Of a stretch of DNA of 64,000 nt, positions 12,491 to 23,988 are shown piece by piece (position 1 is the first letter of the stretch; every line of letters starts with the position of its first letter). The notes below the pieces were generated by a model. That model searched no databases, was not told the origin of the DNA, and saw nothing but the letters and a program-made list of their open reading frames with translations. Origin of the DNA: Lactuca virosa (lineage: Eukaryota; Streptophyta; Magnoliopsida; Asterales; Asteraceae); assembly GCA_928212115.1 (NCBI GenBank), contig CAKMRJ010005523.1, positions 246,946,629-247,010,628 on the forward strand. The letters are read 5' to 3'. The position numbers and the translations under genes were made by a program.

Positions 12491-12767
12491 CTGAAGAAAT
12501 TTCAAGCACGCAGTGCTTAGGGTTTTGGTGGTTTGGTTTTCAGGAGAAATCTGAACCAAGGCAGAGCCCCATCGACAATATAATACGTTTAAGAGAAAAC
12601 TGCAAATTTGGTGCCGGTGCTTTGCCTATTTCTTTGGTTTCACTCCCTTGAGTTTTAAATTTTCAAATTTAGTCCTTTTCAAATTTCAATATGGTTTGTT
12701 GTGATTTTGGTGGTTTCCAAACTAAAATAACTAATTTGTCATTTTTTCTTTATCTATATATCTATTA
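12491..12767. promoter_or_regulatory. LUC7 upstream region with telo-box
   Basis: On the minus strand, AAAACCCTAAGC (about 12509-12518) is a telo-box, a motif common near start sites of plant ribosomal and RNA-processing genes. I see no strong TATA box, which fits a housekeeping promoter. The assignment rests on motif and position only. Confidence 0.4.
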
Positions 12768-12832
12768 TAATCAATGTTCTAAATAACGTAAAGCATGACT
12801 TGACGGCAATGTCAAGCATCAAGCTTTATTTA

Positions 12833-15286
12833 GGTCCTGTTTGATATACGTCTGACCCGGCCCGGTCACACGTTTTTTGCTGACTCGGTCAGCTATTCTT
12901 GTTTGGGAAACAGATTTTGCATGTCTGACTCGGTAAGTTAGATCTGGACGGGAAAGATATGAGATATCTACTGACTGAGAAAGTTCCCAAAAGTGCCCTT
13001 GCCTTTCCTTGCCCTGCGTTCAAGTTTCAGTGCCTCCATATGGATCTTCTCTCTTCAACAGTCGATAATCAAAACCTTTTCTCCCCACCGATTAGCGACT
13101 TCAGCCACTGCACCCGTACCGATCGAAGATATCTTCTCATCAGGTACGACTTCCCTCTTCTCGGTTGCCTTTTTTTAGTTGTTTCTCTTCCGATTTCTTG
13201 ATGTTTGTGTTCCGATTTTTCAACAGACCTTTCCTGTTCCGATTTTTGCTGTTTGTGTTCAGATTTTTTGTTGTTCTTCTTCTGATTTCTTGCTGATTTG
13301 TTGTTTATTTTGATTTTTCCTTGTTCTTCTTCTGATGCAGATTGTTAAATCTAATGAACTATTTCGTATAATCATCTCAATCCATTGTAAACACAAACTG
13401 ATTATCGATTCGTCATCCTCGATTTGATGCCATATGACTTCTCCAGCCATTGAATTCTTATAAGTGTCGTCTGATTCTTATCATCACCAGGTATGATTAA
13501 ACTTCAGAATATGCATCTCTTCAATTAGCTGAATGATATCTTAATTTATATGTTTTAATTTCGATTTGATGCCTTCAACTGCATTTGTTGCTTTGTAAAT
13601 TCATATGTTTATAATTTTGAATGGCTTGAAGTTATCAGTAATCACTACTAATTTGCAATATTTTTGCATAATTAATCAGGTAGCTTGTAATGTATGTTTA
13701 TTAAACTCTTGCCAGCAATTTTCAAAAGTTTTTAACGATATAGAGGGAAGATAAAGGTCGATTATGCTATGTCTTTAGCCCTCTTGATCGATCTTGCCCA
13801 AAGAAAGTCAATTACCTTGTGTATTTTGTTTCCTTTTGTTGGTTTTAAATTAAAAGGAACATGTTAGAATATGATTTAAGATGTTATTGGTTATGCTTCA
13901 GATCAGTTTAAGGTAGTATCAACTTTAGGAGGCTAAACATTCTTTGTTAATGTTGATAATGTGTTCCATTTTTTTGACCAAATTGTCCCTAAGCTTTTGT
14001 TCCTCTCCAGTTTATGATAAACATCATCGTTGGTTCTTGGGAGGCTAAAATAAGCAAACTTTTGCTGCCTAGTTTAGTACTTGTCAAGTTTATGTTATTT
14101 TGCCCGGTTCAAGTTGTAGATACTCAATTTCGGACGAAATTGCCCCTGAACTTTTGTACCTGCCCTTGAGTTTTTTTTTTATCTGTTAGTTGGAAGACTT
14201 CATTCAATTGTTCAGTTGCTCTTGGATGGTGGTGGTGAAAACATATTGTTATTGAGGTTAAGTACATTGTTTGTTTTGTGTAGTTTTCTTTTGTTTTTAT
14301 TAGCTTTTGTATCTCTCCAACCTCTTGCAAGCATTTCATTTATTTTAATATTATTTTTTTCCCATACCGGTAAAAAAAAATCTTCCATATTCGTCTCTCA
14401 AACGTCTTTCTTTAAAATCAATAGAATGCTCTTTTTTACTTGTTTTTTTTTAACTTTGTAGATATGGAGAGTTGAAGACCATGGAGTTGTCTTCTTCAGA
14501 AGTCATGCGGGTTTGTTTAAATTTTACAAAAAAAAACATGTATTTGTTACCGAGGTGGAATAGCTTGGATGCAACTACCAAACCATTTTGTTGCGAAGAT
14601 TAGGAAGAAGACAATTGAAGATTGTTATTTTATGTTTAAAATGACGGATTTCGGAAACCATTTGGGTTTAGAACTTTATTATTTTGAAGCAATTTTGATT
14701 ATTTGTTATTAGAACTTGTGTTAATATGAGAAATTTAAATATTTTTTTTTAATAAAAATGTTAATTTTGAAGTTATGTATGTCAAATAGAGTTATTATTA
14801 ACATTTTTTGTAAAAGGGTAATATGGTCATTTTTACATCTTGTTCTGTCCGGTTCTATTTTTACCAAAAAGTTTTAGACAACTTGTTATGTTCTGTTCCA
14901 GTCTTACCAAACGCTATACAAATTATTTGTCATGTCCAGTCCTATTCTGTTCAGTTCAGTCCAATCTAGTTCTGTTCCACCCGGTTCATCTACCAAACGG
15001 TACCTAATTGTGCTATTATTATTTAGGATGATGTTGATTTCATTAGTAGAAAGTTGTTTTATATTTAAAATTGTTCTTGATCATGATAAAAGTTATGATA
15101 AATTACTTTAAATATTAATGTTTTAGGATGGTTTAGAACGAGGGTAAAATGGTCATTTGTCATCAGTCAGCACATCCAATCAGATGTACAATCAAACAAC
15201 ATGATTTCTTACTCGGTCAGAATTTCTTACCCAGATAGACATTTCCCAGTCAGCACTTTCTCAGTCAGCAACTATCAAACGGGGCC
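12833..15286. mobile_element. PIF/Harbinger-like non-autonomous element
   Basis: The ends GGTCCTGTTTGATA and, reverse complemented, GGCCCCGTTTGATA match at 12 of 14 positions. TTA trinucleotides flank both sides (12830-12832 and 15287-15289), the duplication typical of PIF/Harbinger and Tourist elements. Both subterminal regions carry repeats of a CTGACTCGGTCAG-like phrase, plausible transposase-binding sites. No transposase frame is visible. The interior from about 12959 to 14460 contains donor-like phrases (CATCAG|GTACGA and ACCAG|GTATGA) and T-rich stretches that look like a spliced untranslated leader, so the element may have captured host transcript sequence. That last point is inference. 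Confidence 0.65.
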
Positions 15287-15351
15287 TTAGTCGTGGCGAG
15301 CCACGTCGTTTGTAAAGTGTGACCTAAGACGGCAATTTTTGTATATAACTA

Positions 15352-15356
<5 letters not shown>

Positions 15357-15394
<38 letters not shown>
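15357..15394. repeat. (TA)n microsatellite
   Basis: About 36 bp of TA dinucleotides in the right flank of MITE copy B. The same position in MITE copy A also has a TA tract, so it probably belongs to the family. Confidence 0.9.
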
Positions 15395-15395
<1 letters not shown>

Positions 15396-15502
15396 CTATT
15401 ATTTATTTTTATATACATATGTGACTTACGGCGGAATTTTGTCAAAGTTTGGCGGCAAGTACAAGTTTTGGAGTCATAACAAACTTTTTAGAACATTGAT
15501 TA

Positions 15503-16102
15503 CAATAGAAGCCAAAATATTTGAACCATATATGTTTGAAATTTCGATAACCTTTCAAATATTTTTCAACTTATTATACTTAAGTAGTTAGTTAATTATC
15601 ATATTCATTTGAAACTTATAAAACTTTTCAACTTATCATATTGATTGTTTTAATTGAAATGTTTTCCCTATGATCTTTATTTTCATACTTGATTATGAAA
15701 TATATTAAGGAGAATTAAAGGTTGTATCAAAGTCTTTCAAGGAGAATAAGGGATATGATTATGATTAGTCTTCAATCAAAAATCAAAGAAATGGGGAGAC
15801 CTTAATGCTACATAAGTATGTATTTATGTTACACAACTTCGTTGCATTAACTAATAAGGACTAAGGAACTAAGAACTTTATAGTATTGATGGATTTTCAA
15901 GTTTATATTTTGAATGTCATATTATCTGTGTACAACATTTTTTAAAATCCAATAAAAAGAATTTGACTCATTTTGTTATGGTTAATATTATGTTATCATC
16001 GTGTTTGGTCGTTCGTATTTCTATTTTTTTTTACACATCGGTGTCGTATTTGTTTGTATTTTTACACAATCTCATTTTAATTGTTTGTTTCATTTATAAC
16101 TT

Positions 16103-16182
<80 letters not shown>
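15503..16182. other. AT-rich intergenic DNA with (TA)n tract
   Basis: No gene is supported. A long TA run occupies about 16114-16182 directly against the Helitron terminus. The open frame at 15963-16286 runs through that microsatellite and is not a gene. Confidence 0.6.
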
Positions 16183-16183
<1 letters not shown>

Positions 16184-16220
16184 TAGCCGTTACTCGCACA
16201 ATGCGACGGGCGGCAAGCGA
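16183..16220 (-). mobile_element. Probable Helitron 3-prime terminus
   Basis: Read on the minus strand, the end is CCCGTCGCATTGTGCGAGTAACGGCTAG followed by T. It has a short GC-rich stem (TCGCA/TGCGA) a few bases before CTAG, which is the layout of a Helitron 3-prime end. The element body would extend to the right. I could not place the 5-prime TC end, so only the terminus is annotated. Confidence 0.5.
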
Positions 16221-17174
16221 GGGGCGGTGAATAATTTCATTTTCACATTTAGTTTTGTATCAGTGAATAATTTCTTTTACAATTAGTTTCTCTTTCGAAA
16301 AATGACATATTACAAAAAACAAACAATTTATCAAAGTTATCATCTACCATTTAAATATATCTTTAATAGATGTAAATACTTGTATGGTATTTTGGAAAAT
16401 AGTTTCCTTTAAGGTTTAGGGTTTTCTGTCTTATGTTTATGGTATGACCAACATCAGTGATATAGTTTTTAGTAGTGTGATCGTAGGTGGGACGTTCACT
16501 ATGGAGATGACGATTAATAGTTTTTCATTGATGAATATTTTTATTTCAGAAACATGTCATATTAAACAGATTGCACAATACATCAATAAATAGTAGTTTT
16601 GAGAGAGTTGGTAGTTAAAATGAGACTGGGATTTAGGATTTTGCCTTTGTTGGATTTACGAATTTCGTCTAATTTAGTATTCCAAACTGGAAAACATCAT
16701 ATTTGGATCAAAACTTTTCTAGTATATACTAAATTTTTGTTTCTATGAATGTCGTAAGAGTAATACATTTCAATAAAACAATTTAAAATATTAATGCTTA
16801 ATTGATGTAAGGCCTTAAAGTTTTTTCGTTTTCTCATTAGTAGCTACTAACAATAAATTATTGGTTATCTGAAGTTGCTTCCTATTTTATTAGTACTTTG
16901 ATTAATTGAAAAAATATGATTATTTAGAAAGATATTACTTAGCTTATTGAATAGCGGACGTTTCCTATATAATGACTATTTTATTTTCATGTTTGTATAA
17001 AATTTGATTTGTATTTTTTAAAGTTTAAGCTTGATTTATAGGAAAAAATATTTTTTATTTTAATTCGTAATTTTATCTTAGTTTTTTTTTGTCCATGACA
17101 AATATTATCAATGTATTTTGAAATTCAAAGCGGAGACATGCTCTTGTAATCAATTGCATGAAATGATATGAAAG

Positions 17175-17430
17175 TAAAATTGAACGAAGTAATCAAACAC
17201 CAACATTTTTCCCTTGTAGAACATACAAATGTACCACAACTTTTTATCCCTTTTGAAGCCATACGAGATCACCCACAATAGAAGAAAATAAAAATTGAAC
17301 GAAGTAATTAAACACCAACATTTTTCATACATCATATGGACAACTTTTTATCCCTTTTGAAGTCATACGAGATCACCCACAATAGAAGAAATTAAAATTT
17401 GAACGAAGTAATCAAACACCAACATTTTTC
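17175..17430. repeat. Tandem repeat with unit of about 120 bp
   Basis: The phrase GAACGAAGTAATCAAACACCAACATTTTTC occurs three times (near 17182, 17295 and 17401). Between copies runs TTTTTATCCCTTTTGAAG and ACGAGATCACCCACAATAGAAGAAA. The third unit is partial and diverges into CACATCGACATATG repeats. No function is apparent. Confidence 0.8.
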
Positions 17431-18229
17431 ACATCGACATATGATGATATAATAACATTTTTCACACATCGACATATGGTGATATAATATTCTATTTAAC
17501 CGTCCCAACAAAAACAAATATATATTTTGCCGAAACTTGGCATACATATAATCCTTCCATACCTGAAAATAACAAAAATGAAATGATTCAGTTAGCCCTT
17601 TAAAATTGATAGATATGATAAAATGAAATCCAACACCATAATTTTCTCCATTTATACATTACTTTTAATTTTACTTTACTTTCATATTGTGTCAACCCTG
17701 TTAATATTACTCCTAAGCTCGTTTCTTTAACGTTGAGTTAGTTTTTTTGCCACCTCTGGTTTTGAAAACCAACTGACTTTAAGAAAATGAAAAAACTCCT
17801 AAAAACTAATAATTGATACTAACAAATAAAAACAAAAAAAATTGCAAAATAGTGCATCAACAATGTTATTTAATTACAACCTCAATTACATATACATATG
17901 ACATGCTGAAAGTCTCAACTTTGAAATCACAACTAACATATTTATAAAACACAAATATAGGCATAAGCACGACATATGGCTTGTAACAAAACAAAGCAAA
18001 AACCCATGCACAACCCATACTTAGTTAATGCATGCGTATTTGGGAGACACAACCAAGAAATTTTGTGAAACTTTTCGTAGTAACCAACAATTTTGAATTT
18101 TTCAGGTTGAATTTCTCGTGTATTAGCTAATCCACCAAAGCTTAGCCCAATTAATTCATCTGGAAATATGTTTATCCAGACAAATCGCACACTCCTACTA
18201 CTCCTTTCTTTCTTGCTCTTGATCCACAG

Positions 18230-19080
18230 ATGGTGTTTGACGGAGAGGACGACGGTGATGAGGGGTGGTTCTCAACAGTTTTGGTAGTGTAGATGTTTAC
18301 GGTTTTAACAGGTGGAGGTGGTGTTCAACGATGCTTGGTACCATCGATGGCTCCGTCGATGGTACTGATGGCTCCGTCGATGTTTACGGTTGTAACAGGT
18401 CGTGTTCCAAGATGGTGATGGCTCCATCAATGGCAGCGACTTCGTGGAGGTGTTTGGCAGGTGCAAGTTCCTAGCAGGGTATGTGAAACATGGAGGTGGT
18501 GGTTAATGGTGAACTGATGATGCTGATTTTTAGTGGGCTGAAGTGGTGTAGTAGGTGGTGGTTAATGGAAGAGAATGATAACAAATGGGGGAGGATGGTT
18601 CTCTTTATGGTGCTCGAAGGTGGCAATAGTGATGGCTTGTGGTTCAGCTGAAAATCGGTGAAGACAAAGATGGGGAGTTTCGGTGGTTGATGATTGTAGG
18701 TGACGGTGGATGTTTTCGGTGGTGATTGGTATTGTCGGAAATGGGTGGCGATATAAGTTGATGGCGTAGGTGAAGAAGGGGGTGGTATTGGCTGAGAGTG
18801 TTGGTTGTTTTCGATGAAGCATACGGCGGTGGAGAGTTTTAATGGTGGTGTAGGGAGGAGACAATGGTTGTTTATGGTGATGATTTCCGGCTGTGAAGGT
18901 GGTAATGAAAGCTGGAGATGAACTGTACATGTAACATCAGTGTTGTTGAAGGTGGTTGGGATTGGGTGGTGCAATGGTGTGTTGGATTGTGAAGGTCGAT
19001 GACTTTTAAGGCGAGTTGTGCACGAACCAGAACCCCGAAGTGGTGGTGTTTTAGAGAGATACAGAGAATGAAAATCACAT
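18230..19080 (+). other. G/T-rich strand-asymmetric segment
   Basis: The plus strand is strongly enriched in GGTGG, GATGG and GGTTG words over about 850 bp and poor in C, unlike its AT-rich surroundings. Many closely spaced GG doublets could support G-quadruplexes. Two minus-strand frames stay open for 122 and 167 codons in overlapping registers, which simple composition explains. I cannot assign a gene. Confidence 0.5.
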
Positions 19081-19511
19081 ATGGGGATGCAAGTAATTTA
19101 TAGAGGAGGGGCCAGTAGTATGAAGAGATGATAAAATAATTTTTTAAAATTTGAACTCCGTTGACTTTCCCCTCAAATGTCGGCTATAAATTAGAAGCAT
19201 TAGGGAAGATAAGGAAATTTTTAAAAATTCTAAATTTCTTTTTGGAGCCAAGCCTGTTTTCTTCGTTTGATTTGTTCATTTACCAAATTAGATTTTAAAT
19301 AAAATATATCCCAAACAAGGAAAGATGAGTAATCCTAAAGATAAGATCTGACTATAGTTTATTATGCATCAATACTTGTAACTAATGCATTATAATTTGC
19401 AGAATTTATATTATAATATTATTATGTTAATAATTTGTTGTATTTGAAGCTTAAACATTTGTATGTCTTAAATCTATTTTTAGAAATAGTAAGGTATATA
19501 TATATATATAT

Positions 19512-19545
<34 letters not shown>

Positions 19546-19979
19546 ATATATATATATAATATAATATAGATATAAAATGGTGAAATAAATCTAATAAGTA
19601 TAGAAGAAGGTAATGAACTAATGACTTAATTTCATTAGAGCCATTTACAGATTTCGTTAAAAATATTATATTATTTTAATGATGTTGAAATTTTTATCAA
19701 ATATACTTTTTATTGTTTAATTTATAAATTTATCATAAAATATAAAAAGGCAATTTATTTATATTCTTATCATTTTTTTCTTTTAAAACCTAAAATCTTC
19801 ACTATGACCAAAATATAAACAATTACATTTAAAAACGTATATTACGCAGTTGATAAAATAAAACAACATGGATATAACAAAAACATAGTCATTGATCATA
19901 AATTTACAAAGTATATAAGTCGTCTGACTTTGCGAACATATGTTCTAGAACAAAGTAAAAGAACAGGTCAAAAATGCAA

Positions 19980-20025
<46 letters not shown>

Positions 20026-20385
20026 ATAAAAGAATAATTATCACTGTCATTTGTCATTTTCTTATAATTTATTTATATTTTCTTTTTAAATGCTCCATAA
20101 AAATGAAACTTCGCATTTTCTCATCATTTTTTATTTTTTAAAAAGTATTAATGTTGATAATAAGTTAGAAAATTATCTATTTGATTCTTAATTTTTAAGA
20201 GAAATTTAAATTCATATTGAATAATTTTCGGTTATGATTGTCGATAATTAATTGTATTTCTATATTTAAAATCCTACAAAATCATGTTTAATTAATAATT
20301 TATTGAAAATAGTTGATTAATAATTATGAGTTTTACTATAAAAAATTTAATTATTTTTATAACGGTGGTTCTCACGGACTATAAT

Positions 20386-20389
20386 CTAG
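20386..20389 (+). mobile_element. Possible Helitron 3-prime terminus
   Basis: The sequence CGGTGGTTCTCACGGACTATAATCTAG followed by T has an imperfect GC-rich hairpin about 11 bp before CTAG, as at Helitron 3-prime ends. The stem has one mismatch and one wobble pair, so this is weaker than the end at 16183. The body would extend to the left. Confidence 0.3.
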
Positions 20390-20814
20390 TATGTATATAA
20401 AATAATCTAAAACAAACCTTATTTAGTCTTAGATCACGACCATATAAAGCCATGTGCTTAGAGTTTTAATATGCTTCATGCTATAAATCAATGGGGTACA
20501 AAGCTCAAATGTATAAAATATCAATACGGTACATAAAAAAGATATATAAAGTTAGGGTGCACGTTACAGAGGAAAGATTTGTGATTGGCAACACTAGAAA
20601 AACATTCATTTTCTCATGATAGGGTACCTACATAACATAGAAACAAAGCAATGACAACATCAAATCCTAGTGCTTGAAAGAAAATTAAGATAACTTTTAT
20701 TTTGTGAACACATAACCATGTTAAAGTCGCATTTAGCATTTACCCAAATGTTAACCACTACGAACCATGTCAAATTCTTGTTACTACTAAATGTGTTAGA
20801 GTTTTGTTGGGTTT
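20390..20814. other. Intergenic DNA, nothing recognised
   Basis: AT-rich sequence between the possible Helitron end and the copia LTR. No coding exon, repeat or regulatory motif stands out. Confidence 0.5.
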
Positions 20815-21651
20815 TATGTACTCTAACATTCTTATGGTGCACATACAACCCTAATGCTTTGGATCTAAGTTTTCTCCAATTATACATGCAATATTGGTTT
20901 CCAAAGCATGAAGCCTAAACTAGCATACAAAATTTGATATATGAATCATAAAACTAGTTAGAAGATTACCTTTTAATGTAGCTAGTATAACTTTGGCCTT
21001 AAGAGAACTTAGCACCCTAAGTGTTGTGCCTCAAACAAGTCACAAACACCAATAAACAACTAGATGGATATGAGAGAGGTTATGGAGACTCAAAATCGGT
21101 TCTTCTTCTTGGAATGCAAGTGGTAGCCGATTTTAGTGCTTAGGGTTACATATATATAGTGTAGAAATTCCAAGAGTCATGTGTAACCCTAATTCTTACA
21201 CTTAAGCTTATGATCCATGCATTTGATTTGGACTAATACTTCATGGACTAATCCATAAGCTTATCCCATCACAAATCAATCATGAATCATTAGCCCAATC
21301 CATATGTATCAATACTAATTAGATAATATGATTTCTCAATTAATATGTTATACTTATAATATATTAATAAATCACAAATAACCTCTTTCTCAAATACCCA
21401 TCTTTCAAATTGTTCTGGTGAAGGCAACCCGAAATGGACCATGCTACTATCGGGTCAAATACATACCAACAATAGTTATGCGCTTAGACACCTAATCCAA
21501 CATTCTCCTACTTCGATAAGTCTAATAACTATAATTGCCAATGCAACTTAAAATCCGATTAGCAATCGTAGCTCTCAAAAAGTCGATGTCATACTCTGAT
21601 GTGTTTATTAGATAAGTGATCATATAATCCTATGTTCTTCAAGATATTGTG
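20815..21651 (-). mobile_element. Truncated copia element: 3-prime LTR plus internal stub
   Basis: A 688-bp LTR (20815-21502) begins TGTTGG and ends CCAACA. It is diverged from but clearly related to the LTRs at 29155 and 37277. Next comes a polypurine-tract relic (TTCTCCTACTTCG, minus-strand sense) and about 150 bp of internal sequence matching 29907-30060. The internal part stops at 21651, where a gypsy-type LTR begins. The rest of this copia element is not seen beyond the nest, so it was lost or lies elsewhere. Confidence 0.75.
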
Positions 21652-21831
21652 TGTAACGCCCCGATTCTCAAGTATTAATTTATGGTTTTAATTTTCATAA
21701 TTCAAGGTCTACTCGACGAGTTGGATGCCTGACTCGTCGAGTAGCAGCGGGTTGGGCCACGTGCTTAAGTGACCTACTCGCCGAGTCCAAGATAGGACTC
21801 GACGAGTAGGAGCTGGAGGATGAAAACCCTA
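21652..21831 (+). mobile_element. Fragment of outer gypsy-type LTR (left part)
   Basis: The fragment starts TGTAACGCCCCGATTCTC, a typical LTR start of this plant group, and holds four ACTCG-N-CGAGT palindromes. It is cut at the CCCTA target site (21827-21831) by the 23-kb gypsy element. Its continuation is at 45027-45176, where a TATA-like CTATTTAAAG lies in the expected place. Confidence 0.75.
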
Positions 21832-22683
21832 TGTAACGCCCCGTTTATTTACATAAATTCGTAAATGTAAGTCCCGGACTAATTTGTGGAGAATTTTAAA
21901 ATTTGGGGGTTAAAAGTGTAAGTTCAGGACTAAATTGAAAAGGATTTCGGAGGTCAGGGTGCGTTTGGTAATTTATGGACTTAAATTGAAAAGATTTGAA
22001 GACTTAAGGGTTTATTGGTAATTTAGGGATCTATTATGAAAAAAATTTATGGGATCAGGGCTTAAAAGGTAAGTTTTGGATTCAGTTGTAAAGATTTCTG
22101 AAGGCAGGGTTAAAAGTGTAAAATATGGATTAGTTTGAAAGAAATGAGGGAAAGGAGGGGCTTAACTTGTCATTATGGGGCAAAGTTTCGTGAGTCAGGT
22201 ATATAACCCAACATCACCGGGTGCCAAACCATAACCCTAAAGATATGATGTCGGCTGTCACCCCACTCCCTTTCATCCTCCAGCCGCCAACCTTATGACT
22301 ACCACCGCTGCCGCCATACTTCCTCCACCACCGCCGCTAAGGCCTCAAACCTCCGAGCCCGACCACCTTGCTTCCTCCTACTGCCGGGAGGTCCATTGGC
22401 GACCAAGTTGGAGCAAGGAATGCCAACGAGGGGGCTGTGGATCTCCTCAGTCGCCGCCCAGCCGAGTTTATCCGTCGCTGCGCCGCCAAGCCCACTGCCG
22501 CCTGCACCTATGTTGGAATCGGAAGACCGACGACTTCAGGGGCTGTTATAGGCCATAGTCGAGTCGTTCACTGTTGCATCGCCCTTTCATGCTCATCACC
22601 GTAGACGCCGCTGTTGCCGCTAGCACAACTGTAACGCCCCATTCCTGGTATGTAATTTAAATATTGAATTTCCTTTCTTAGGG

Positions 22684-23756
22684 TTACTCGACGAGTCAGT
22701 AGCCCCGACTCTTCGAGTAGAAGCGGGAATGCACGTGGACTTAGTGGGGCGACTCGACGAGTCCATTCCCGACTCGGCGAGTCTGCCAGTCTGGATGAAA
22801 CCCTAATTCTTAGGGTTTGTACCCTATTTAAACGTCCTTATAGCCCCCATCCCAGCCTCCAGCTCCTCTCAGAGACTTATTCCCGAAACCCTAGCCTCCT
22901 TGAAGTGTGTGTGAGTGATTTTTGCCCTTGTGAGGGAATCTTGGTGCATTGTTGAGCAAGAAGAAGAAGGAGAAGGTAGAAGAACTCAAGGAAGAAGAAA
23001 TAGATCCAGATTATACTCCTCTTTGGCCATCCTTTCTGGTAATAAAGCTTTCATCTTGGTTATTGTATTGCTAGATCTAGTTTGTCCCCAAATTGATGGT
23101 TTTGAGCTCAAAAACCCCAAATCCCTAGTGATGAAGCCTTGTAATCAAGCCATATCTCAGATCTAGCCTCTATTGAGTTCCAGGAGCTCAAGAAGGCCAC
23201 CTTTTGGCAGCCATGGCCTTGTTCTAGACAAGTAACCCCCATTATAGCCAAGTTTGAGTGTTATTGCTTCATTGCATCATAGATACACGTAAAGTTAGCA
23301 ACTTTACATGTTCAGATTGTCCCAGAAACCCAGATCTATGAATTGGATGCACTGAAACTGATTAGAATCGACTGAATAGAAATTGCATGCAAAGGACTCG
23401 GCGAGTCGTTCTACAGACTCGGCGAGTCCGGTCGTGAGTCTTAGATTCCCTGTTCAGTAGTAGCGAGTCCGTTAGTGAGTGGAGTAAAGGCTCAGTGAGT
23501 TAAGACATGGATCTGAGTATAGAGGGACTCGGCGAGTCTACGCCCTGACTCGGCGAGTCCAAGGCAATCTCCTTACCCGTAAGAACAGACTCGACGAGTT
23601 GTTCATACAACTCGGTGAGTCGGATGAAGGTTGGCAGGATATCAGTAAAGAAGGAGAACTCGTCGAGTTTTGGTTAAACTCGACGAGTAGAGTCGGGAAG
23701 GGGAGTAGAAGGAAAGATAGGGACTCGACGAGTTGGCGGCCCAACTCGGCGAGTCA
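22684..23756 (+). repeat. Dispersed ACTCG-N-CGAGT palindromes
   Basis: About 14 copies or near copies of the 11-bp inverted repeat occur in this LTR, often in pairs spaced about 20 bp apart (for example 23397 and 23418, 23526 and 23547, 23722 and 23743). They lie on both sides of the TATA-like element. The middle base varies while the arms are kept. Confidence 0.9.
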
Positions 23757-23988
23757 GGTCAATGGATTGTTGACTTTGACCAGGGGGTAAAATAGTCATT
23801 TTACCCTAAGATTAGTTATCAGTGTCTGATTAAGTGTCTTTTGGGAATTGTAGCCGGGGAGTTACCGGAACAGCAGTCAGACAGTTCCCGAGGAGCATTT
23901 CAGCAGCCAGCCTTACGAGGTGAGTTTTTCCTTCCAGTAGGAACGGGTCTACGGCCACAATGTCGGCCCGTTTAGTTAGCAGTTAGTT

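Larger units (their letters stand above)
12768..15502. mobile_element. MITE with perfect 16-bp TIRs (copy B), interrupted
   Basis: The left end (12768-12783) is TAATCAATGTTCTAAA and the right end (15487-15502) is its exact reverse complement. The remaining MITE sequence is short: about 50 bp at the left and 200 bp at the right including a (TA)n tract. The rest is a later insertion at 12833-15286. I find no convincing target duplication outside the ends. The superfamily is therefore open; a MULE or hAT origin is possible. Confidence 0.65.
16221..20385. other. Gene-free AT-rich region, possibly two Helitron bodies
   Basis: I find no supportable gene. The stretch lies between two outward-facing Helitron-like 3-prime ends (16183 minus, 20389 plus), so it may be the bodies of one or two non-autonomous Helitrons. 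It includes a tandem repeat near 17150-17440, a G-rich and T-rich strand at 18230-19080, and TA microsatellites near 19495-19560 and 19980-20021. The minus-strand open frames at 18471-18974 are Pro/Thr/Ser/His-rich readings of the simple GGTGGT-like composition and lack family resemblance. Confidence 0.45.

Noticed and set aside
14983..15005. Possible alternative right end of the PIF-like element (CTACCAAACGGTACCTA)
   Set aside because: It resembles the left end, but the flanking trinucleotide is TAA and does not match TTA on the left; the end at 15286 fits better.
15963..16286. 107-codon open frame
   Set aside because: It runs through a (TA)n microsatellite and encodes alternating Tyr-Ile, with no splice or family support.
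18471..18974. 167-codon minus-strand frame rich in Pro, Thr, Ser and His
   Set aside because: A second register over the same DNA is also open, which points to simple composition rather than coding; no family resemblance.
22295..22558. Pro/Arg-rich frame in the gypsy LTR
   Set aside because: The reading frame is not preserved in the other LTR (42605-42913) because of an indel, so it is likely a GC-rich leader.
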